Notes: generated by a model from the sequence alone, not told the origin. Positions 52,292 through 61,301 are shown, counted from the first letter of the stretch. The stretch is 64,000 nucleotides of DNA from Mycobacterium sp. URHB0044 (GCF_000620625.1 NZ_JIAW01000029.1:16001-80000), one strand, 5' to 3'. Numbers and translations are program-made.

Positions 52292-53473
52292 TCAGGGTCG
52301 ACGAAGGATCAGTGCGTCACCCTGTCCGCCGGCGCCGCACAGGGCGGCAACGGCGTAGCCAGGGCCGCGTCGGGCCAGCTCGAGCGCCGCATGCAGGGTG
52401 ATCCGAGCGCCCGACATGCCGATCGGGTGGCCGATCGCGATGGCGCCACCGTTGACGTTGACCTTGTCCAAATCGATGCCGAGCTCCTGCGTGGAAGCCA
52501 GGGCGACGGCCGAGAAGGCCTCGTTGATCTCGATGACGTCGAGCTGATCGATCGAGATGCCCTCCTTGGCGATCGCCTTCTTGATCGCGTTGGCGGGCTG
52601 GCTCTGCAGCGTCGAGTCGGGGCCCGCGACGACGCCGTGGGCGCCGATCTCGCACAGCCAGGTCACACCCAGCTCCTCGGCCTTGGCCTTGCTCATCACG
52701 ACCACGGCGGCGGCGCCGTCGGAAATCTGGGAGGCCGACCCGGCCGTGATGGTGCCGTCCTTGCGGAACGCCGGCTTCAGCCCGGCCAGCGACTCGGCGG
52801 TGGTGTTGGCCCGGATGCCCTCGTCCTCGGTGAACTCGATCGGATCACCCTTGCGCTGCGGGATCTTCACCGGCACAACCTCGTCGGCGTAGACGCCGTC
52901 CTTCCACGCGGCAGCCGCCCGCTGGTGCGATTGCGCAGCGAACTCGTCCTGTTGAGCCCGGGTGAACTTGTCGACGTCGTTGCGCTGCTCGGTGAGCGCG
53001 CCCATCGGCTGGTCGGTGAACGCGTCGTAGAGGCCGTCGTAGGCCATGTGGTCGAGCACCGTGACGTCGCCGTACTTGTAGCCCGCCCGGCTGTCCATCA
53101 GCAAGTGGGGCGCCTTGGTCATCGATTCCTGACCACCCGCCACCACGACCTCGAATTCACCGGCGCGGATCAGCTGATCTGCCAGGGCGATCGCATCGAT
53201 GCCGGACAGGCACATCTTGTTGATGGTCAGCGCGGGCACGTCCCAGCCGATTCCTGCGGCCACCGCCGCTTGGCGGGCGGGCATCTGGCCCGCGCCCGCG
53301 GTCAGCACCTGGCCCATGATCACGTAGTCGACGGCCGACGCCGGCACTCCGGCCTTCTCCAACGCCCCCGCGATGGCGATGGCCCCGAGGTCACTGCCGG
53401 AGAAGTCCTTCAGCGAACCCATCAGCTTGCCTATTGGGGTGCGTGCTCCAGCAACGATCACCGATGTCGTCAT
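52292..53473 (-). CDS. fadA4: Acetyl-CoA C-acetyltransferase (thiolase)
   Basis: The 393-residue thiolase has the acylation cysteine in INKMCLSGIDA, the NGGAIAIGHPIGMSGAR histidine region and the C-terminal CGAGGQGDALIL cysteine. It condenses or cleaves acetoacetyl-CoA. GGAGGTAGGA precedes the ATG. It is divergent from the methylmalonyl-CoA epimerase gene and matches Rv1323. Confidence 0.94.
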   Translation of the reverse strand: MTTSVIVAGARTPIGKLMGSLKDFSGSDLGAIAIAGALEKAGVPASAVDYVIMGQVLTAGAGQMPARQAAVAAGIGWDVPALTINKMCLSGIDAIALADQLIRAGEFEVVVAGGQESMTKAPHLLMDSRAGYKYGDVTVLDHMAYDGLYDAFTDQPMGALTEQRNDVDKFTRAQQDEFAAQSHQRAAAAWKDGVYADEVVPVKIPQRKGDPIEFTEDEGIRANTTAESLAGLKPAFRKDGTITAGSASQISDGAAAVVVMSKAKAEELGVTWLCEIGAHGVVAGPDSTLQSQPANAIKKAIAKEGISIDQLDVIEINEAFSAVALASTQELGIDLDKVNVNGGAIAIGHPIGMSGARITLHAALELARRGPGYAVAALCGAGGQGDALILRRP

Positions 53474-53558
53474 TTCCTACCTCCATGGCCGTGTTCAAAG
53501 GGGACGTGTGGCCGATCACACATATCGCAAACCTTCCAGTAGAGGTTAGCGTGAAGTT

Positions 53559-54032
53559 ATGACGACCGAGCACGTAGATGCACGTCCAGTGCTCGCCAGC
53601 GCCCTGGTGACAGCCGTCGATCACGTCGGCATCGCTGTGCCGGACCTCGATGTTGCGATCAAGTGGTATCACGATTACCTCGGCATGATCGTCCTGCACG
53701 AGGAGGTCAACGAGGATCAGGGTGTCCGCGAGGCCATGCTTTCGGTCCGTGGCGCACCGAAGGGCAGCGCCCAGATCCAGCTGATGGCGCCGCTCGACGA
53801 CACCTGCACCATCGCGAAGTTCATCGACAAGCGCGGCCCCGGCATCCAGCAGCTGGCCTACCGGGTGAGCGATCTCGACACGTTGTCGAAGAAGCTCCGC
53901 GAGCAGAATGTGCGGTTGCTCTATGACGCGCCACGTCGCGGTACGGCAAACTCACGGATCAACTTCATCCACCCCAAGGATTCCGGTGGCGTGCTGATCG
54001 AGCTGGTCGAGCCCGCCGCCAACGAGCACTGA
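53559..54032 (+). CDS. mce: Methylmalonyl-CoA epimerase
   Basis: The 157-residue vicinal oxygen chelate protein has VDHVGIAVPDLDVAIKWY at the start, GSAQIQLMAPLDD and the closing GGVLIELVEP, the two beta-alpha-beta metal modules of the epimerase. It interconverts (R)- and (S)-methylmalonyl-CoA for propionyl-CoA use and for methyl-branched lipid precursors. The ATG at 53559 is 85 bases from the fadA4 start. It matches Rv1322A. Here mce means epimerase, not the mammalian-cell-entry proteins. Confidence 0.92.
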   Translation: MTTEHVDARPVLASALVTAVDHVGIAVPDLDVAIKWYHDYLGMIVLHEEVNEDQGVREAMLSVRGAPKGSAQIQLMAPLDDTCTIAKFIDKRGPGIQQLAYRVSDLDTLSKKLREQNVRLLYDAPRRGTANSRINFIHPKDSGGVLIELVEPAANEH

Positions 54033-54035
54033 CGC

Positions 54036-54332
54036 CTAGGACCACTTCCTCGTCGGCCCGCGGTTGGCCCGCTTGGCCCAGCACGGCGTGTGCCAGTGCC
54101 GTCGGTCCTCGACCGCAGACTCCCCCAGCTCCGCCTGCCACACCACGACGTGAGCCGTGTTGGGCCTGATCTCGTGGTCGCATCCGGGACACCGGTAGGT
54201 CTTGGTGGCCCGGACCGCAGACACCGGCTTGACCTCGTAGTCATACCCGTCGGGCCCGACCTCGATGCGGGACGGCGCGGGCAACGGCGGCAACGCGCGC
54301 TCTCTGCGACGCGGAGAACGGCGGCCGACCAT
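54036..54332 (-). CDS. Small zinc-ribbon-like protein (Rv1322 homologue)
   Basis: The 98-residue basic protein has YRCPGCDHEI and HWHTPCWAKR, which together look like a CxxC/HxxxC zinc site, with arginine-rich ends. It corresponds in size and position to Rv1322. It ends 3 bases from the epimerase stop and lies 17 bases downstream of nucS. The function is unknown; nucleic acid binding is possible. Confidence 0.85.
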   Translation of the reverse strand: MVGRRSPRRRERALPPLPAPSRIEVGPDGYDYEVKPVSAVRATKTYRCPGCDHEIRPNTAHVVVWQAELGESAVEDRRHWHTPCWAKRANRGPTRKWS

Positions 54333-54349
54333 CTCCTGAGTCTAGGTGC

Positions 54350-55018
54350 TCAGAACAGTCGGAACTCGTTACTGACCATGCCGCGCATCTCGTCGTAATC
54401 CAATGTCACGCACCGAATTCCGCGGTCCATGGCCAACGTCCGCGCCTGCGGCTTGATCTGCTGTGCGGCGAACACCCCGCTGACCGGCGCCAGCACGCTG
54501 TCCCGGTTGAGCAGATCGAGGTAGCGGGTGAGCTGCTCGACCCCGTCGATCTCGCCGCGCCGCTTGATCTCGACGGCCACGGATTGCCCCAGTTCGTCGC
54601 GGCACAGCAGGTCGACGGGTCCGATGGCGGTCATGTACTCGCGGCGAACCAGGGTGTACCCGACTCCCAGCATTTCGACGTGCTCGGCGAGCAGTGCCTG
54701 CAGGTGCGCCTCCACGCCATCCTTGACGAGCCCGGGATCCACGCCCAGCTCGTGGCTGGAATCGTGCTCGACGTCCTCGACGGTGATCCGCAGTTGCTCG
54801 CCGGCCTTGTTCTGCACGACCCACACCTGCCCGTCGCCGTTTTCCTCGGTGACCCAGCAGGGCGGGCTCATCCAGTTCAACGGCTTGTAGGCACGGTCGT
54901 CGGCATGCACGCTGACCGAGCCGTCGGCCTTGAACAGCAGCAGCCGACGGGCCGAGGGCAGATGGGCGGTGAGACGACCGACGTAATCGACGGTGCACTG
55001 CGCAATGACGAGCCGCAC
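54350..55018 (-). CDS. nucS: Mismatch-specific endonuclease NucS/EndoMS
   Basis: NucS cuts mismatched DNA and replaces MutS/MutL in actinobacteria. The 222-residue protein is close to the M. smegmatis enzyme. It has an N-terminal dimer domain (MRLVIAQCTVDYVGRLTAHL) and a RecB-type nuclease domain with D136, E150 and K152 in GPVDLLCRDE and AVEIKRRGE. The C-terminus EFRLF fits a beta-clamp-binding tail. It is divergent from the adenylate cyclase gene by 46 bases. Confidence 0.96.
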   Translation of the reverse strand: MRLVIAQCTVDYVGRLTAHLPSARRLLLFKADGSVSVHADDRAYKPLNWMSPPCWVTEENGDGQVWVVQNKAGEQLRITVEDVEHDSSHELGVDPGLVKDGVEAHLQALLAEHVEMLGVGYTLVRREYMTAIGPVDLLCRDELGQSVAVEIKRRGEIDGVEQLTRYLDLLNRDSVLAPVSGVFAAQQIKPQARTLAMDRGIRCVTLDYDEMRGMVSNEFRLF

Positions 55019-55064
55019 CGAACTACCTTAAGCACACGACCGACGAACTAGGCTGACGCCCACC

Positions 55065-56669
55065 ATGAAAGCCGACAAATCCGTCTCGCGGCGGCTGGGG
55101 CGGCTGTTGGAAGTGGTGACCAGACAGAGCGGTCGGGTTCCGGCGACACCCGAGTACGGTTCGTGGATTCTGGGCCGAGTCTCGGAGAGTCAACGCCGCC
55201 GGCGGATCCGCATCCAGGTCATCCTCACCCTGTTGGTGATCGTCGCGAATTTGATCGGCATCGGCGTGGCGACGCTGGTGGTCACCGTGGCGTTTCCGAC
55301 GCCGAACGTGTTCGAACCCAAGGTCGGGTGGATCACCTTCGCGGCGGTTCCCGCCTATGTATTCACTGCGCTGATCATCGGTGTCTTCTGGGCCACCCAG
55401 CGGGTGATGAACAACGTCCGCTGGTCCATCGAGGAGCGCACGCCGACGAAGCTGGACCAGCGCAATACGTTCTTCGCGCCCTGGCGTCTGACGCGCGTCT
55501 TGTTGATCCTGTGGGGCATCGGCGCGATCGTGCTCACGACGCTGTATGGAATGCAGAACACCGACTTCATCCCGAAGTGGGCGCTCGGCGTCAGCTTTCC
55601 CGGCATCGTCGTGTCGGCCTGCTGCTACCTGTTGACGGAGTTCGCGCTGCGGCCGGTGGCAGCCCAGGCGTTGGAGGTGGGTCCCCCGCCCGTTCGGTTC
55701 GCGCAAGGCGTGATGGGGCGCACCATGCTGGTCTGGGCGCTCGGGTCCGGGGTACCCGTGCTGGGCATTCTGCTGGCCGCCGTCTTCGCGCTGACGTTGC
55801 AGAACCTGACACCGACCCAATTCGCCTATGCGATCGTGGTTCTCGCGGTGTTCGCGTTGGTCTTCGGCTTCATCCTGATGTGGATACTGTCCTGGCTGAC
55901 CGTCACGCCGGTACGGGTCGTACGGTCGGCGCTCAAACACGTCGAAGAGGGCGACTTCGACTGCAACGTCGTGGTGTTCGACGGCACCGAACTCGGCGAA
56001 CTGCAGCGCGGCTTCAACTCGATGGTGGCCGGTCTGCGCGAGCGGGAACGCGTTCGCGACCTGTTCGGACGCCACGTCGGACGCGAGGTCGCCGCGCTCG
56101 CCGAGCAGCAGCGACCCGAACTCGGCGGCGAAGAGCGCCACGCCGCAGTGATTTTCGTCGACATCATCGGCTCCACGCAGCTCGTCACCAGCCGGCCCGC
56201 CGTGGAGATCGTCGAACTGCTCAACCGGTTCTTCGCCGTCATCGTCGACGAGGTGGACCGGCACCACGGGCTGGTCAACAAGTTCGAGGGCGACGCGGTC
56301 CTCGCCGTCTTCGGCGCCCCGGTATCGCTCGACGACCCCGAGGCCGAGGCACTGGCTGCCGCGCGGGCCATTCGGCAGCGACTGTGCAACGAGGTGCCCG
56401 AATGCGAGGCGGGTATCGGGGTCGCCGCCGGTCAGGTGGTGGCGGGCAACGTCGGCGCCAAGGAGCGCTTCGAGTACACCGTCATCGGTGAGCCCGTCAA
56501 CGAGGCGGCCCGGTTGTGTGAGTTGTCCAAGACGGTGGCCGGCCATCTGGTCGCCTCGTCCACGACGGTGCGGGCCGCGGGCGAAACCGAAAGGGCGCGT
56601 TGGAGTCTGGGCGAGACGGTGACGCTGCGCGGCCACGACGAGCCGACCACACTGGCGACGCCGGTCTAG
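55065..56669 (+). CDS. Membrane class III adenylate cyclase (Rv1318c-Rv1320c family)
   Basis: The 534-residue protein has about six N-terminal membrane segments, a HAMP domain (about residues 280-335) and a C-terminal class III cyclase domain. Metal aspartates are visible in FVDIIGS and KFEGDAVL, and the Asn/Arg pair in GEPVNEAARL. It makes cAMP from ATP. M. tuberculosis has three tandem paralogues here (Rv1318c-Rv1320c); this genome has only one at this position. Confidence 0.93.
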   Translation: MKADKSVSRRLGRLLEVVTRQSGRVPATPEYGSWILGRVSESQRRRRIRIQVILTLLVIVANLIGIGVATLVVTVAFPTPNVFEPKVGWITFAAVPAYVFTALIIGVFWATQRVMNNVRWSIEERTPTKLDQRNTFFAPWRLTRVLLILWGIGAIVLTTLYGMQNTDFIPKWALGVSFPGIVVSACCYLLTEFALRPVAAQALEVGPPPVRFAQGVMGRTMLVWALGSGVPVLGILLAAVFALTLQNLTPTQFAYAIVVLAVFALVFGFILMWILSWLTVTPVRVVRSALKHVEEGDFDCNVVVFDGTELGELQRGFNSMVAGLRERERVRDLFGRHVGREVAALAEQQRPELGGEERHAAVIFVDIIGSTQLVTSRPAVEIVELLNRFFAVIVDEVDRHHGLVNKFEGDAVLAVFGAPVSLDDPEAEALAAARAIRQRLCNEVPECEAGIGVAAGQVVAGNVGAKERFEYTVIGEPVNEAARLCELSKTVAGHLVASSTTVRAAGETERARWSLGETVTLRGHDEPTTLATPV

Positions 56670-56700
56670 TGGACGAGGCCTGCGCGCACCGACGCTCGGG

Positions 56701-57243
56701 CTAGCCGCCGCCACCCTGTTCTGCGGGCAACGGCGGTGGCAACGGTGTCGTCGGCGTCGTGGTCGTCGGCTTGGCGGTCGAAGTCGTCGGCGTGGACGTG
56801 GACGTGGACGAAGTCGTCGGTGACGTGGTCGATGCCGGCCCGTGATAGTCGACCCACGCCTCGTCGCGGATCCCGTGCTGGCCCACGCTGACGAGCAGCG
56901 AGGTCGCCGTCACGGTGTACGTGATCCCGTCGTTCTCGGCGACGTACCCACCGTCGCCCTTCTGCGAGGCGGACAGGATCAGCTTGGCGCCGTCGCGCAC
57001 CCGCACGCCGCGGTACTCATACGCGCCGCCCGGCGACTTGCAGATCGCAACGCGCGAGGTCGCCGTGCTACCGAAGGCGACCGCCGTGTCCGGCGTGGTG
57101 CACCGCGCAGTGGAGTCGACGAAACCCTGGCCGTCGGTGGCCGGCGCCGCGAGGGCGGAGGGCAGTGCGATTGTGAGCAGTGCCGCACCCGCCGCCGTGG
57201 CGAGGGCCAGGCGGCGGGTGGACTGCACGAAGGAGGAGGACAT
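56701..57243 (-). CDS. Secreted Thr/Pro-rich protein
   Basis: The 180-residue protein has a Sec signal (LATAAGAALLTIALPSALA, cleavage near residue 32), a folded central part with two cysteines (CTTPD, ICKSPGG) and a C-terminal tail of Thr, Ser and Pro, which may be O-mannosylated and extend from the surface. GGTGGAGG lies just before the ATG at 57243; an upstream ATG at 57261 is an alternative. I recognise no enzyme family. Confidence 0.8.
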   Translation of the reverse strand: MSSSFVQSTRRLALATAAGAALLTIALPSALAAPATDGQGFVDSTARCTTPDTAVAFGSTATSRVAICKSPGGAYEYRGVRVRDGAKLILSASQKGDGGYVAENDGITYTVTATSLLVSVGQHGIRDEAWVDYHGPASTTSPTTSSTSTSTPTTSTAKPTTTTPTTPLPPPLPAEQGGGG

Positions 57244-57347
57244 CAACCTCCACCAGACCACGGCTTTCCGGTTTACGCTCGCGTCGACGCCGAGTCACGA
57301 TGAAATCGTTAGGCCCTCGAGACACGACCCAAACCGGTAAGGGCCGC

Positions 57348-58109
57348 CTAGGTGGGCTTCCCGCTTGACGCGAGGTGGCTGGCAGCGAAGTCCGCGGCCT
57401 GCGTCGCCATGCCGTTGACCGCGTACTGTCCGTGCGCGCCGTTGTCATTGCCGGTCGGAGAGCAGATCGGGTCTTCGGGGATGCACAAGTCGAGTGCCTT
57501 CGCCGAATACAGGCTGCCGATGGTGATCGGCGGTGCGCCGGTGTTGATGATCTGCAAGAACCCGCTCGATGGCTTTCCGAAGAGGACCACCGCCGCGACG
57601 TGCTTGGCCACCTCGGGCGCCATCGGGCCGGTGATGCCGGCCGGCAGGGTGAAGCCGGGCGGCACTGCGTCCTCGGTGATGTAACCGGTCACGGCCGCGC
57701 CTTGGGAGTAACCCGACAGCACCATCTTCGTGTTCGGACAGTTCGCAGCCGTGTCGCGGACATGGTTGCTCGCGTCGATCACCCCGTCGGCGGCCGTCGC
57801 GAAGTCCAGCGACGCAGGGTAATTCACCGCATACACGTCCACCGACTTACCGCCGACCCGCGAGCGCAGGGCGTCGACGAACGCCTGTCCGGTCACGCCG
57901 ATGCCTGGCGGCTCGAACGTTCCGCGTGCGAAGACCACTTCGACGTCGGGACATGGCGCAGCGGCTGCGAACGGACTACCGAGCGGCGAAACCAGCAGCG
58001 CCGTCGTCGCCATGACCGCCGCAGCGAGTACTCGCGCGATCCGGCGTGCGCTCGCCGGGCTCTTCCGCCAGCGCGCACCCATGGCTCGATCCGATCCGAT
58101 TACGTCCAT
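57348..58109 (-). CDS. Cutinase family esterase, secreted
   Basis: The 253-residue enzyme has a signal peptide and the cutinase triad: S135 in GYSQG, D213 in PEDPIC and H226 in GAHGQY. Cysteines C53/C124 and C209/C216 give the two usual disulfides. Mycobacterial cutinase-like proteins hydrolyse esters, phospholipids or trehalose mycolates. The ATG at 58109 follows GAGGTGG; an ATG at 58082 is also possible. An open frame reaching to 58247 adds non-signal sequence. Confidence 0.9.
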   Translation of the reverse strand: MDVIGSDRAMGARWRKSPASARRIARVLAAAVMATTALLVSPLGSPFAAAAPCPDVEVVFARGTFEPPGIGVTGQAFVDALRSRVGGKSVDVYAVNYPASLDFATAADGVIDASNHVRDTAANCPNTKMVLSGYSQGAAVTGYITEDAVPPGFTLPAGITGPMAPEVAKHVAAVVLFGKPSSGFLQIINTGAPPITIGSLYSAKALDLCIPEDPICSPTGNDNGAHGQYAVNGMATQAADFAASHLASSGKPT

Positions 58110-58463
58110 CGACCACACCACCTCATACTTCCCCGACCCGCGGCTGATCTTGACGCGAGAACGCCGGACTGACTTCCCACGTGCGTGGGGTGCCAAACCC
58201 GCAAAACGAGAGTTCACGTCATGGATACGTGCTGGGTTCTTTGTCATTCGGAATTAATGCAACCCCAGCCGCGCGCCGGCGAAGACATGCTGCGAGCGAC
58301 GCCGTCACACCCATGGTCGAGACGTTCGCCGCCGCCATCGTCACCGCGGCCCTTGGATCCGAAGCCACACAGAAAACGATATACGTCGGAGGCGACGGCC
58401 ACATCTCGGCGACCCCTCGGTGAGAGCGAGAACACTGACGGGGTGCGGCAGGATTGGGTCGGC
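58110..58463. other. 354-bp region without a confident gene
   Basis: The region between the divergent cutinase and DedA-like genes should hold their promoters. An AT-richer patch lies at about 58225-58262. A 36-codon frame (58313-58423) is described separately. No hairpin, repeat or RNA gene was recognised. Confidence 0.6.
58313..58423 (+). CDS. Possible small protein, 36 residues
   Basis: The frame begins MVETFAAAIVTAALGSEA and keeps G or C at the third codon position in its first thirteen codons, as real genes here do. It has no clear ribosome-binding site and no recognised homologue. A chance frame in GC-rich DNA is just as likely. Confidence 0.25.
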   Translation: MVETFAAAIVTAALGSEATQKTIYVGGDGHISATPR

Positions 58464-59195
58464 ATGACCACCAGCGACCGACCCTCCGCCACCAGCCGAC
58501 GGCGCCACATCACCCGGCTGGCGCTGTTCGCCGGTTTCTTGTTCGCGTTGTTCTATCTGGTTGCGGTCACACGGATCGTCGACGTCGAGGACCTCCGGCG
58601 TGCGGTCGCGGCGACGGGTCCGGCAGCGCCTCTGACCTACGTCGTGCTGTCAGCGGTACTCGGCGCCGTGTTCGTCCCGGGGCCCATCATGGCTGCGGGC
58701 AGCGGGGTGCTGTTCGGTCCGCTCCTCGGCACGTTCGTGACGCTCGGCGCGACGGTCGGCACCGCGACGATCACTAGCCTCATCGGTCGTCGTGCCGGCC
58801 GGGATGGCGCACGCGCGCTGCTCGGGGATCAACGGGCAGACCGCATCGACGCACGGATCGAGCGGGGCGGCTTGTGGGCAGTGGTGGGCCAGCGGTTCAT
58901 TCCGGGCATCTCCGACGCGATGGCGTCCTACGCATTCGGAGCGTTCGGAGTGCCGTTGTGGCAGATGGCAGTTGGGGCGTTCATCGGCTCGGCGCCGCGC
59001 GCGTTCGTCTACACCGCTCTGGGCGCGTCGATCGGGGACCTGTCGTCACCGGTGGCGTACTCGGCCATCGCCGTGTGGTGTGTGACCGCCATCGTCGGCG
59101 CGTTTGCCGCACACCGCGGGTACCGGCATTGGCGTGCACACGCCCGCAAGCGGGGGGCTGCGAATCCCGACCGCGAAGCGAAGCCAAGCACCTGA
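58464..59195 (+). CDS. TVP38/DedA-type (SNARE-associated) membrane protein
   Basis: The 243-residue protein has about five hydrophobic segments and the VTT-domain features FVPGPIMAAGSGVLFGP and RFIPGISDAMASYAFG, with the glycine- and proline-containing re-entrant pattern of the TVP38/TMEM64 family. These proteins are thought to move lipids across membranes or keep the membrane potential. The ATG at 58464 was preferred to a frame opening at 58185 because the hydrophilic start MTTSDRPSATSRRR leads directly into the first segment. Confidence 0.85.
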   Translation: MTTSDRPSATSRRRHITRLALFAGFLFALFYLVAVTRIVDVEDLRRAVAATGPAAPLTYVVLSAVLGAVFVPGPIMAAGSGVLFGPLLGTFVTLGATVGTATITSLIGRRAGRDGARALLGDQRADRIDARIERGGLWAVVGQRFIPGISDAMASYAFGAFGVPLWQMAVGAFIGSAPRAFVYTALGASIGDLSSPVAYSAIAVWCVTAIVGAFAAHRGYRHWRAHARKRGAANPDREAKPST

Positions 59196-59259
59196 CCGTC
59201 TGCCGCCACTGACCTGCAGGTTTGCCACTCAACGGCCGACGATCAGGCAAGATGTCGTC

Positions 59260-59325
59260 ATGGATGCCGTATCGACGTGGCCGCACACGGTGTTGGCCGA
59301 TGCGGTGCTGCAGGTAACAGGGTGA
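59260..59325 (+). CDS. Possible 21-codon upstream ORF of the sensor kinase
   Basis: ATG at 59260 opens a 21-residue frame (MDAVSTWPHTVLADAVLQVT and a final Gly) whose TGA overlaps the GTG start of the histidine kinase (GTGA). The arrangement could couple translation. No ribosome site is visible for the small frame, so it may be leaderless or spurious. Confidence 0.3.
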   Translation: MDAVSTWPHTVLADAVLQVTG

Positions 59326-60704
59326 CGCTCAACGAGCGCGTCTACCGACTGCTGAAGCTGCCGCTGTCGGTCGTGTCGCTGCGCACCATCGTCATCGTGG
59401 CTGCGTTGTCGGTCATCGCCGTCGTGATCGTCATCGGCACGTGGGTGTGGATCGGTATCACCAATGACCAATACAACCAGCTGGATCGGCGACTGGACTC
59501 GCTGAGCAGCCTGGGCGACGTCAGCATCCTGCTACCGAACGCATCACTCACCGGCACCGATCAGCCGGCACCGGAGGGCAGCCTCGTGCGGACCATCCGA
59601 GCCGGCGACAGCACGGTATCGGTTCCCAGCGACATCGTCCTTCCGGAGCTGCCGCCCGGCTATGCCGACACCACGATCAACGGTGTGCCGTACCGCGTCC
59701 GGACGTTCACGGCCGGCACGGGCTCCATCGCGCTCGGTGAGCCGGTCGCCGAAGCCCAGCACCGAATCAATGAACAACACCTACGGGTGTTGGTGATCTG
59801 CGGCAGCGTCATCGTGGGCACGTTCCTGGTCGGTGGCGTGATGTGGCTGATCATGATCAATCCCTTCCGCCTGCTGGCCCAGCAGGCGCGTGCCATCAAC
59901 GCGCAATCCAACCCCGACGAAGTTCAAGTGCGCGGAGTGTGGGAAGCCGTGGAGATCGCCGAAGCGGTCGAGGGCATGCTTGCTCGGATCGGCGACGAAC
60001 AACAGCGCACCAAGGCCGCGTTGGAGTCCGCCCGCGACTTCGCGTCCGTCGCCTCGCACGAGCTGCGCACGCCGTTGACCGCCATGCGGACCAATCTCGA
60101 GGTGCTGTCCACGCTGGAAATGTCCGCCGAGCAACGCAAGGAGGTCATCGGCGACATCATGCGGACGCAAAGCCGGATCGAAGCGACGCTGACCGCGCTC
60201 GAGCGGTTGGCGCAGGGTGAGCTCAGCACTGCGGACGACCATGTCCCGGTCGACATCACCGAGCTTCTCGACCGCGTTGCCCATGACGCGATGCGGATCT
60301 ATCCGGACCTGAACGTGTCGCTGGTTCCATCCCCCACCGTGTTGATGCTGGGCCTACCGACCGGGCTGCGACTGGTGATCGACAACGCCATCGCCAACGC
60401 CGTCAAGCATGGCCAAGCGACGCAGGTTCAGCTCTCAGCGATCAGTTCGCGCGCCGGCGTGGAGATCGCTATCGACGACAACGGCACCGGTGTGCCGGAG
60501 GAAGAACGCGCTGCGGTCTTCGAACGATTCTCCCGCGGATCGACGGCGTCGCGGTCGGGTTCGGGCCTAGGACTGGCGCTGGTGGCCCAGCAGGCCGAAC
60601 TGCACGGCGGCACTGCGTCATTGGAGGTCAGCCCGCTGGGCGGCGCGCGGTTGCTTCTGCGCCTTCCCGGTCCCGGGCCCAAACGGGACGAAATCGAGCT
60701 CTAA
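59322..60704 (+). CDS. PrrB-like sensor histidine kinase without adjacent response regulator
   Basis: The 460-residue kinase has two membrane segments (about 21-45 and 155-179) around an extracytoplasmic domain, HAMP, phosphorylated H246 in SHELRTPLTAMRTNLEVLS, the N-box DNAIANAVKH, and DDNGTGVPEEER with GSGLGLALV. The kinase core is strikingly like mycobacterial PrrB, whose partner PrrA is normally encoded just upstream. Here no regulator lies on either side; the neighbours are a DedA-like gene and a small secreted protein. It may cross-talk with PrrA encoded elsewhere. The GTG at 59322 is inferred from alignment to PrrB. Confidence 0.9.
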   Translation: MTLNERVYRLLKLPLSVVSLRTIVIVAALSVIAVVIVIGTWVWIGITNDQYNQLDRRLDSLSSLGDVSILLPNASLTGTDQPAPEGSLVRTIRAGDSTVSVPSDIVLPELPPGYADTTINGVPYRVRTFTAGTGSIALGEPVAEAQHRINEQHLRVLVICGSVIVGTFLVGGVMWLIMINPFRLLAQQARAINAQSNPDEVQVRGVWEAVEIAEAVEGMLARIGDEQQRTKAALESARDFASVASHELRTPLTAMRTNLEVLSTLEMSAEQRKEVIGDIMRTQSRIEATLTALERLAQGELSTADDHVPVDITELLDRVAHDAMRIYPDLNVSLVPSPTVLMLGLPTGLRLVIDNAIANAVKHGQATQVQLSAISSRAGVEIAIDDNGTGVPEEERAAVFERFSRGSTASRSGSGLGLALVAQQAELHGGTASLEVSPLGGARLLLRLPGPGPKRDEIEL

Positions 60705-60911
60705 GAATTCACTAAAACAATTTCGGCACAGCGGATATGGATTGGCCTTCGCCTGACCATGTAACGAAGCAGCCCGCTGTCGCGACGACTAAGATGGAAG
60801 ACGATCTAAGTGAACTGCCGAAACCCTTTTGGGTATTGGCGTAACTGCTACCGTTGGTCAGCGACGATAATTCGCCGCCGGTCGGCGTATGTGACGGAAG
60901 GTGGACGAGAA

Positions 60912-61244
60912 ATGCCGTCGTTGACGAAAATGATTGTGGTCTCTAGCGGTTTGGCGCTGTCGATGATCGCCGGAGGCGGGATCGCTTCCGCCGAACCGGA
61001 TGTGAGCCCGATCATCAATTCGACGTGCACCTACCCCCAGGTGATGGGTGCGTTGAAGGCACAGAACCCGGACGTCGCGAACCAGATCACGTCCAATCCG
61101 CTTGCCAATGCATGGCTTCAACAGCTGATCGCGTCGCCGCCGGACGGCCGTAGGGCGATGGTCAAGCAAGCACAGGGTGTGCCCGCGGTGCAGCAATACA
61201 GTGGGCTTATCTACCAAGTTGCGGGAACCTGCAACAACTACTGA
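60912..61244 (+). CDS. Haemophore-related secreted protein
   Basis: The 110-residue protein has a signal peptide ending near ASA (27) and a helical domain with two cysteines (C39, C107). The INSTCTYPQVMGALKAQNP and NAWLQQLIASPPDGR segments match the mycobacterial haem-binding/haemophore-like family (Rv0203-like fold). GAAGGTGGA precedes the ATG. Haem binding is a family inference. A strong hairpin ends the unit 12 bases downstream. Confidence 0.85.
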   Translation: MPSLTKMIVVSSGLALSMIAGGGIASAEPDVSPIINSTCTYPQVMGALKAQNPDVANQITSNPLANAWLQQLIASPPDGRRAMVKQAQGVPAVQQYSGLIYQVAGTCNNY

Positions 61245-61256
61245 GTCGAATGCTGG

Positions 61257-61301
61257 CAGTGAACGAATGCCGTGTTCCCGAAACACGGCATTCGTTCACT
61301 G
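61257..61301. terminator. Perfect 20-bp stem hairpin
   Basis: CAGTGAACGAATGCCGTGTT (61257-61276) and its exact reverse complement (61282-61301) surround a five-base loop. It follows the haemophore-like stop by 12 bases and probably terminates that gene. No T-run follows, so protection of the mRNA 3' end is an alternative. Confidence 0.75.

Noticed and set aside
55023..56714. Minus-strand frame of 563 codons
   Set aside because: It is antisense to the adenylate cyclase and lacks any domain; the cyclase reading explains the conserved residues.
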